This document shows positions 1 to 4,524 of a stretch of 7,201 bases of DNA, piece after piece. Position numbers and translations under genes: made by a program. Under the pieces are notes generated by a model that saw only the letters and a program-made list of their open reading frames with translations, was not told the DNA's origin and did no database searches. Numbering within the stretch: position 1 is the stretch's first letter; every line of letters starts with the position of its first letter. The DNA comes from Candidatus Coatesiibacteriota bacterium (GTDB taxonomy: Bacteria; Oederibacteriota; CAKKQC01), in the NCBI GenBank assembly GCA_023265785.1, contig JAHFSL010000123.1:1-7201 (forward strand), given 5' to 3'.

Positions 1-183
1 CTCCAGGATGGAACACCGGACGGGATCGAGGATCCACCCGAGGAATCCCATGAGGCCGCCCAGCGATCCCGCCAGCCACAGGGCGCCCCGCACCCGCCGA
101 CCCACCGTCCACTGCCCCAGCCCGGGGACCAGCATCGAGAGCGCAGCCGCCAGCCAGGGGTCCAGCGGCCCGCGCCCGGTCAC
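1..183 (-). CDS. Small multi-pass membrane protein, N-terminal part only
   Basis: A 61-codon open frame runs off the left edge of the window without a stop. It begins at a GTG (181-183) whose last two bases lie in the TGA stop of the phosphatase gene, giving a GTGA overlap. No Shine-Dalgarno sequence is visible, so translation probably depends on coupling to the upstream gene. The protein starts with a short polar segment. Two hydrophobic stretches follow: residues 10-22, ending in the motif PGLGQ, and about residues 33-52, rich in Leu, Gly and Trp. A basic turn (GRRVRG) separates them. A PGxGQ motif followed by a short basic loop and a second helix is typical of small uncharacterised membrane proteins of the TM2/DUF5683-like kind. 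That resemblance is from memory and no family can be assigned firmly. The function is unknown. The frame uses the same GC-rich codons as its neighbour and is very probably a real gene. Confidence 0.6.
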   Translation of the reverse strand, partial: MTGRGPLDPWLAAALSMLVPGLGQWTVGRRVRGALWLAGSLGGLMGFLGWILDPVRCSILE

Positions 184-1022
184 GGCCGGGTGCCGGCCAG
201 CGCGGGATGCCGGATGAGCGCGGGAAGGTCGCGCGCGATGAGATCCGGCTTGGCACGCGCCCGGCGGGCGTCACGCCGCGTGTCCACCCCGGTCAGGACC
301 AGCGCGGTCCGCGCCCCTGCCGCCCGGCCGGCGGCCGCGTCAATATCCAGCCGGTCGCCCACCACGAGGCAGTCACGTGCCATAAGGCCCCGCTCCGCGA
401 GGAGGAGGTTGAACAGCTCGGGGCTGGGCTTGCCGATGAGTTCGGACGGCCGGCCCGAGGCCGCCTCCAGGAGTTTCACGAGCGAGCCGGTGCCGGGCAG
501 GAGCAGGCCGCGGCCCGGGTAGGTGACATCGCGGTTGCACGCGACCAGCCGGGCGCCGCGCTGGAGGGCGAGATGGGCACTGCACAGTCCCCACCAGGTG
601 AGGGACCGGTGGAAGGAGACCGCGATGGCGCGGATCCGGGGGTCGGCGCGGCGGTGGCGCTCGAACGCGGCCGCCGTCCGGCACGTCACGGGAACGAGTC
701 CCACGCGGGCCAGTTCCCTCGCGAGCCCGCCGGGCCCGAAGACGAAGACCCGCGCCCCGCGGGGCAGGTCGGCGGCCAGCCGGCGGGCGGTGGCGAATGA
801 GGCATTCATGAGTTCGGCCGCGCGGCAGGGCACGCCCATCCGGGTCAGCCGCCCGGCGAACTGGGCCCGGGTGTGCGTCGCGTTGTTCGTGACGAAGAGC
901 ACCGCAATCCCGCGCCGCCGCAGGGCGGCGATGGCGGCCGCCGCACCGGGGATCAGCGTGTGTTCGAGGTAGACCACGCCGTCGAGATCGAGGATGACCG
1001 AGCGGATGGGCGCGCCAAGCAT
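180..1022 (-). CDS. HAD-IIA family phosphatase (NagD / phosphoglycolate phosphatase-like)
   Basis: This is a cytosolic phosphatase of about 280 residues, the usual length for HAD subfamily IIA. From the ATG at 1022, motif I is DLDGVVY (nucleophile D12, acid D14), motif II is VTNNAT (T45), motif III is the lysine of GKPSP (K198), and motif IV is GDRLDID (D223, with D226 and D228), which binds Mg2+. Residues of about 75-190 form the C2 cap, with the NRDVTYPGR and LLPGTGS signatures of NagD, AraL and phosphoglycolate phosphatases. Family members hydrolyse small phosphates such as phosphoglycolate, sugar phosphates or nucleotides. The substrate cannot be read from sequence. The frame stays open to a GTG at 1064, but that codon lies in the loop of a GC hairpin and would add 14 residues before the conserved beta strand, so the ATG is preferred. 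The gene has its own strong promoter and structured leader, and its stop overlaps the next gene's GTG. It may be housekeeping (metabolite repair) rather than part of the glycosyltransferase cluster. Confidence 0.9.
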   Translation of the reverse strand: MLGAPIRSVILDLDGVVYLEHTLIPGAAAAIAALRRRGIAVLFVTNNATHTRAQFAGRLTRMGVPCRAAELMNASFATARRLAADLPRGARVFVFGPGGLARELARVGLVPVTCRTAAAFERHRRADPRIRAIAVSFHRSLTWWGLCSAHLALQRGARLVACNRDVTYPGRGLLLPGTGSLVKLLEAASGRPSELIGKPSPELFNLLLAERGLMARDCLVVGDRLDIDAAAGRAAGARTALVLTGVDTRRDARRARAKPDLIARDLPALIRHPALAGTRP

Positions 1023-1025
1023 GGG

Positions 1026-1038
1026 AGGGATTATCCCT
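1026..1038 (-). promoter_or_regulatory. Palindrome covering the probable ribosome-binding site of the phosphatase gene
   Basis: AGGGATTATCCCT is a perfect inverted repeat, ending 3 bases before the ATG codon at 1020-1022. In the minus-strand mRNA it reads AGGGAUAAUCCCU. The AGGGA half is the only Shine-Dalgarno-like sequence upstream of the ATG, and it can pair with UCCCU across a UAA loop. Pairing would mask the site. The spacing from AGGGA to the ATG (11 nt) is longer than usual. It could instead be a small protein-binding operator, or chance. Confidence 0.35.
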
Positions 1039-1047
1039 GAAAACGCA

Positions 1048-1074
1048 CACGCCGCGCGGGTCACGCGCGGCGTG
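1048..1074 (-). terminator. Perfect 11-bp GC hairpin in the phosphatase leader; attenuator-like
   Basis: CACGCCGCGCG and CGCGCGGCGTG form a flawless 11-bp stem around a 5-base loop. In the minus-strand transcript the stem is followed by UGCGUUUUC, a poor U-tract, so the element resembles a weak intrinsic terminator or a pausing hairpin. It lies between the predicted transcription start (about 1149) and the start codon at 1022, the position expected of an attenuator. It could also act as the end point of read-through transcripts from the glycosyltransferase gene upstream. The stem is directly visible; the function is inferred. Confidence 0.45.
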
Positions 1075-1089
1075 GCGGATGAAACTTAA

Positions 1090-1145
1090 GGCGGCACCCC
1101 CTTCTACCTATCGGTAGAATCGCTCTCACGGCTTTGGGGGCCGCC
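1090..1145 (-). promoter_or_regulatory. Structured 5' leader element, riboswitch-like, family unknown
   Basis: In the minus-strand RNA, GGCGGC (1145-1140) pairs with GCCGCC (1095-1090), and CCCC (1139-1136) pairs with GGGG (1100-1097). The result is a 10-bp outer stem with one bulged U (1096). Inside it, UUCUACC (1119-1113) and GGUAGAA (1108-1102) form a perfect 7-bp hairpin with a GAUA loop. That hairpin stacks almost directly on the 3' side of the outer stem. On the 5' side it leaves a 16-nt unpaired strand, AAAGCCGUGAGAGCGA. The element begins only about 4 nt after the predicted transcription start and is followed by the 11-bp hairpin. The arrangement fits a cis-regulatory RNA. It does not match any riboswitch consensus I can recall, and compensatory variation has not been tested. 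Confidence 0.45.
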
Positions 1146-1155
1146 AGTGACTTGG

Positions 1156-1184
1156 GATATACCGGGTATCAAAACCGTTGTCAA
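1156..1184 (-). promoter_or_regulatory. Sigma70-type promoter for the phosphatase operon
   Basis: On the minus strand a perfect -35 box TTGACA (1184-1179) is followed by a 17-bp spacer and the -10 box TATATC (1161-1156), which matches 4 of 6 consensus positions. Transcription should start near 1149, giving a leader of about 127 nt before the ATG at 1022. The region is markedly AT-richer than the surrounding genes. The spacer and -10 overlap a small palindrome (ATACCGGGTAT, 1159-1169 on the plus strand), where a regulator could bind. No competing gene on the plus strand needs this region. Confidence 0.7.
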
Positions 1185-1199
1185 GGTACGAATCAGTTA

Positions 1200-1206
1200 T
1201 TTTTTT
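1200..1206 (-). promoter_or_regulatory. A-tract upstream of the phosphatase promoter, UP-element-like
   Basis: A run of seven A on the minus strand lies 15 bp upstream of the TTGACA box, at roughly -51 to -57. This is where the distal subsite of an UP element contacts the RNA polymerase alpha subunit. It is the longest A/T homopolymer seen in this GC-rich window. Read on the plus strand it is a T-run, but no stem lies directly before it, so it is not a good terminator for plus-strand transcripts. Confidence 0.4.
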
Positions 1207-1212
1207 CGCGGT

Positions 1213-1246
1213 GCCCCGCCGGACCCTGACCGCTATATGCCGGGGC
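1213..1246 (-). terminator. Weak stem-loop downstream of the second GT-C gene
   Basis: GCCCCG (1213-1218) and CGGGGC (1241-1246) can pair with a loop of 22 bases, about 35-70 bases after the stop of the glycosyltransferase gene on the minus strand. No U-tract follows on that strand, so any termination here would be inefficient or factor-dependent. It is included because no better terminator lies between this gene and the next promoter. Confidence 0.2.
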
Positions 1247-1281
1247 GCATTCTGCCACCCCCACCCGTAGGGACCGGGCCG

Positions 1282-3714
1282 TCAGCGCCAGGCCAGGAAG
1301 TTTCTCGCCCGCTCGTACTCCCGGCGGGCCCGTTCCATCCCGGCGGGATTTCCGGCGCGGAACTCCTGGACGGCCAATTCCAGCCACGGGAAGGGTTCGG
1401 CGGGCTCACGCCGGGCCGCAACCACGAGCAACCGGGCGGCTTCCGCATTGTGGTGACGGGCGGACAGCAATTCAGCGCGGGCGCGCAGGTCCGCGGCCGA
1501 GCCCGGCGCGAGCGCGGCAATGCGGCGGGCGGCCGCTGTCGCAAGATCGAACTGCCCGGCCCCGGCACGGCGGATGCATTCGGCGAGTCGGAGCTCGGGA
1601 TTGGCGGGAAACAGCGGCAGGAGGTTGTCAATCAGCCGTTCCGCTTCGGCCGGACGCCGCGACCGCAGGAGCGTCATCGTCAGCCGGACGGTTTCCTCCT
1701 CGAATCCCGGTGTCAGTCGGTGCGGCTGGGTGATCGGGGTGTCAGACCATGCTGACAGCGTCGCCTCCTGGCCGTGGGACCAGCCGGGCCGGGCATACCG
1801 GTCCCAGGAATGAATCCACACGCCCAGCGACCGGTCATCCCAGTCCCAGACCTTCCAGTGGTCGAAGAACATCTCGTCCTGCCACCGGTTGACCAGCACC
1901 TGGGTCACCCCGAGCTGGCGGAACCGCTTGTGGAGCTCCCCGGGCGAGCCCGCGGCCCGGGCGAGCGTCAGGGCGAGGGGGCGGCCCTGCAGGGGGGTGA
2001 TCAGGCAGGGGCGGGCGGGCCGCCAGATCCCGCCCCATGAATTAAGGAAGAGGATCCGGCCACCGGGCGGGACCCGGTCGGCCAGGGCCCGGGTCAGTCG
2101 CGACCAGCCGGGGGGATACGAGGACAGGGGGTAGGAACGTCGGTCGAGATACCGGGAGACGGATTCCTCGCCCAGCGCGACGGGCAGGGGGTCCCCATAG
2201 GCGGCCCAGCCCACCGGGATGGCCTCGGCCGCCTGCCAGAGGAGGAGGGCGGCGGCGAGGGGGGGGGCGGCACGGCGCCACGGGCCCCCCGCCCCGCCGA
2301 GGACCCGGTCGGCCCCCCGCCCGGCCAGGGTGATGGCGAGCGGCAGGACGGGAAAGAGGAACCGCAGGCCGGTGGCGCCCCACGTTCCGGGGAGAAGGAA
2401 GAGCGCCAGGGCCGCCGCCTCCCGCACGGACCCGCCGAGGAAGACCAGCGGCGCGGCCAGCGCGGCCAGCGCGCCCGTGGTGCCGTCGGCTCCGGACCCG
2501 AGGTTACGCACGGGCAGGAGCCAGGCGAGCCCGGCCAGCTCGAGCAGGCGGTCCAGCGGGCCCCGGTCACCCTGCAGGAGCTCGAGCCGGTAGCGGGCCT
2601 CCAGCACCGCATCCCAGCCGCCCGCGGGAAACCACCGCCAGAGGAGTGGATGGACCGGGTTGCCGTGGGTGAGCCAACTGCGGACCAGCCAGGGCGCCGC
2701 GGCCAGCGCCATGGCGATGCCCCCCGCGGCACGCCGGCCCCGCAGGAGGGGGGTCAGGGCGGCCGCCAACAGCAGGCCGGTGACCTTGTGACCGGCGGCG
2801 AGTCCCGCCAGCGCGCCCACCAGCGCCGCCGGCGCGCCGCCCAGGGCGGCGGCCCAGGCGGCGGCTGCGTACGCCGCCAGGAAGAGGTCGCTGAACGACC
2901 GGCCGGCGAAGGCCACGAGGGCGGGTGAGGCCAGCACCGCCAGCACGGCCCACCGGCGGACCCCCGGGCTGGCGGGGCGCAGGGCCACGGCGATGCCCGC
3001 GGCGGTCAGCCAGCCCGCGCCGGCGTGGAGCCACGCGATCCCGAAGTCCGTCCCGCAGGCGAGCGGCACGGCATAGAGCATCGTGGCCGCCTGGGGGAAA
3101 GCGGAGAAGATATTGCCCGGCTGGGGGCAGATCCGGTGGTGGGTGAGGTCCCACACGCCCAGCCCCAGGTGCGCGACCAGTTCGTCGGCCAGGTGCGGCG
3201 GGGCGAACCCGGCGACGAGGGCCGCGCCCTGCGCCCAGCCCGCGGCCGCCAGCCCGGCGGCCAGCCACGGGTCGGCGCGCAGCGCGTTACGGACCCGGGT
3301 GAGGACGGCCCGGGGGTCCCGGACCCGGCGCAGGCCGGCCACGGCGCCCGGCGTCAGCAGGACCACGACCATCCCGCGCGAGAACCATCCGGACAGCCCG
3401 CATCCGAACGCCGCGAGTCCGATGGTTCCCAGCCCCAGCAGGAGCGCATACAGGGCGGCACCGGGCCGCCGCCGCGGTCCCGCGAGCCACGCGAGCAGGG
3501 GAAACCCCGCGGCCAACGCGGCGAGGGCCAGCGCCAGCGCGAGGGTGCCCGCGAGAGCGGCACGCGCGGCCGCCGCCGCCGGCCGGGCCGCCTCCAGCGA
3601 GACCAGCGGCGCCCCGAGCGAGGTGAGGTGCGCGTCCAGGGAGAGGGGGTGGCGGGCCGTGTAATTCAGGAGCGCGAGGAGCGCCCACGCGCCCGCCAGC
3701 GCGGGGCGGATCAG
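1282..3714 (-). CDS. GT-C-fold membrane glycosyltransferase with C-terminal TPR-like region (paralogue 1)
   Basis: This is a polytopic inner-membrane protein of about 810 residues, read from a CTG at 3714. Hydrophobic helices fill most of residues 5-500. The GT-C acidic pair, D177-E178, lies in the motif PPHLADE in an outer loop and is expected to be the catalytic or metal-binding site that uses a lipid-linked sugar donor. Other family-like blocks are HKVTGL (309-314), PWLVRSW (341-347) with GNPVHP (351-356), and TGLRFLFPVLPL (448-459). A soluble region of about 505-660 follows. A helical TPR-like tail (about 670-805) ends in FLAWR. The protein aligns end to end with the glycosyltransferase at 4525-7056. 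The start is uncertain. The region homologous to the paralogue's first helix begins exactly where iolB ends, but no ATG, GTG or TTG is in frame there. CTG at 3714, overlapping the iolB stop as CTGA, is the best fit. The next canonical start, TTG at 3516, would remove the first helices. Acceptor and sugar are unknown. Confidence 0.85.
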   Translation of the reverse strand: MIRPALAGAWALLALLNYTARHPLSLDAHLTSLGAPLVSLEAARPAAAAARAALAGTLALALALAALAAGFPLLAWLAGPRRRPGAALYALLLGLGTIGLAAFGCGLSGWFSRGMVVVLLTPGAVAGLRRVRDPRAVLTRVRNALRADPWLAAGLAAAGWAQGAALVAGFAPPHLADELVAHLGLGVWDLTHHRICPQPGNIFSAFPQAATMLYAVPLACGTDFGIAWLHAGAGWLTAAGIAVALRPASPGVRRWAVLAVLASPALVAFAGRSFSDLFLAAYAAAAWAAALGGAPAALVGALAGLAAGHKVTGLLLAAALTPLLRGRRAAGGIAMALAAAPWLVRSWLTHGNPVHPLLWRWFPAGGWDAVLEARYRLELLQGDRGPLDRLLELAGLAWLLPVRNLGSGADGTTGALAALAAPLVFLGGSVREAAALALFLLPGTWGATGLRFLFPVLPLAITLAGRGADRVLGGAGGPWRRAAPPLAAALLLWQAAEAIPVGWAAYGDPLPVALGEESVSRYLDRRSYPLSSYPPGWSRLTRALADRVPPGGRILFLNSWGGIWRPARPCLITPLQGRPLALTLARAAGSPGELHKRFRQLGVTQVLVNRWQDEMFFDHWKVWDWDDRSLGVWIHSWDRYARPGWSHGQEATLSAWSDTPITQPHRLTPGFEEETVRLTMTLLRSRRPAEAERLIDNLLPLFPANPELRLAECIRRAGAGQFDLATAAARRIAALAPGSAADLRARAELLSARHHNAEAARLLVVAARREPAEPFPWLELAVQEFRAGNPAGMERARREYERARNFLAWR

Positions 3715-4505
3715 CCGGGCTTGCGGATCCAGCTGTGTTTCGGGTCGTCGCGGGCGAGCAGGCGGCGGTCGCGGCCGCCGGCGAGCACCCAGAAGTAGTA
3801 GAGCCGGTAGCCCGGCGCCGCCACCACCGGGTGGAAGCCGCGGGGCAGGGTGACCACGTCCCCGTCCTCGACGACGAAGACCTGGTCGTACCCGTCCGCG
3901 GTGTAGACCCGCTGGAGCCCGAATCCCTGCGCGGGGTCCACCCGGTAGTGGTACAGCTCCTCCAGTTTCGCCTCCGTGGGCGGCGCCTCGACATCGTGCT
4001 TGTGCGGGGGCGCGGAGGACCAATTGCCGGGCGGATTGAAGGTCTCGCCGAAGATCAGCCCGCGGGCGTCCAGGTTGTCGACGCCCACGTCATGGACCTC
4101 CCGGTACCAGTTGTCCTGTCCGACCTCGCGCACGCGGACATCCGCGGGCCGGAGGGCCCGCGCCGGCCCCCCGGTGGTGGCCGCCGTGCGGCAGACGGCG
4201 GCGTGCACGGGGGTCACGGCCTCAATCACGTACCGGGTGTGGGGGGGCAGGTAGATCGCGGACGCCTTGCCGCCGAAGACATCCGCGCGTTCGCCCACGG
4301 TCCCGAAATCAAACCCCTCGCCGGAGGCCCTGACGCTCCCGCCGAACAGGTAGAACACGGTCTCCTCGTCCTTGGACCCGTCGCGCAGTTCCTCGCCCGG
4401 GGCCAGGGTGACCAGCCCGAAATCCAGGTGATTCAGGTCCTGGTGGCGGCGCTTGACGATCCACCGGAGGCCCTGGCCGGGCTTGGGTTTGAGGTGGGTG
4501 GCCAT
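3711..4505 (-). CDS. iolB: 5-deoxy-glucuronate isomerase (KduI/IolB cupin family)
   Basis: This is a 264-residue bicupin of the family's normal length. IolB converts 5-deoxy-D-glucuronate to 2-deoxy-5-keto-D-gluconate in the cytosolic breakdown of myo-inositol. The C-terminal cupin carries the expected metal-binding set: H168 and H170 in PPHKHD, E183 in the following EELYHY, and H225 in PRGFHP. The flanking IolB-like blocks QGFGLQRVYT, VEDGDVV, APGYRLYYFWVLAG and a terminal DDPKHSW are also present. The start is the ATG at 4505, with a weak TAGG 5 nt upstream. It lies 19 bp after the stop of the larger glycosyltransferase gene, and its TGA overlaps the apparent start of the next one, so all three are probably co-transcribed. 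No other iol gene is present in the window. Membership of KduI/IolB is firm. Activity on the inositol intermediate is inferred from the family, and the glycosyltransferase context raises the possibility of another keto-sugar or uronate substrate. Confidence 0.9.
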   Translation of the reverse strand: MATHLKPKPGQGLRWIVKRRHQDLNHLDFGLVTLAPGEELRDGSKDEETVFYLFGGSVRASGEGFDFGTVGERADVFGGKASAIYLPPHTRYVIEAVTPVHAAVCRTAATTGGPARALRPADVRVREVGQDNWYREVHDVGVDNLDARGLIFGETFNPPGNWSSAPPHKHDVEAPPTEAKLEELYHYRVDPAQGFGLQRVYTADGYDQVFVVEDGDVVTLPRGFHPVVAAPGYRLYYFWVLAGGRDRRLLARDDPKHSWIRKPG

Positions 4506-4524
4506 CCGGGCCTATCTTAACCCC

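Noticed and set aside
1023..1064. 14-residue N-terminal extension of the phosphatase from GTG at 1064
   Set aside because: The GTG lies in the loop of an 11-bp GC hairpin with no Shine-Dalgarno sequence before it. The extension precedes the conserved beta strand that normally starts this family.
1200..1206. T-run on the plus strand as an intrinsic terminator tail
   Set aside because: No stem-loop lies directly upstream on the plus strand and no plus-strand gene needs a terminator there. It fits better as an A-tract upstream of the minus-strand promoter.
1147..1755. Plus-strand open frame of 202 codons starting in the intergenic region
   Set aside because: It is mostly antisense to the C-terminal part of the GT-C gene, has biased composition, and shows no domain or ribosome-binding site.
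2448..2480. Tandem GCGGCCAGC repeats
   Set aside because: They lie in frame in the GT-C gene and encode an Ala/Leu-rich membrane helix, so codon and composition bias explains them.
3025..3798. Plus-strand open frame of 257 codons
   Set aside because: Its Arg/Gly/Gln/Pro-rich translation lies antisense to a membrane-protein gene, so it is a composition artefact.
3715..4023. Upstream in-frame extension of the second GT-C gene through iolB
   Set aside because: The frame stays open, but its translation is a Pro/Arg/Gly-rich shadow of iolB. The homology to the paralogue begins only at the iolB stop.
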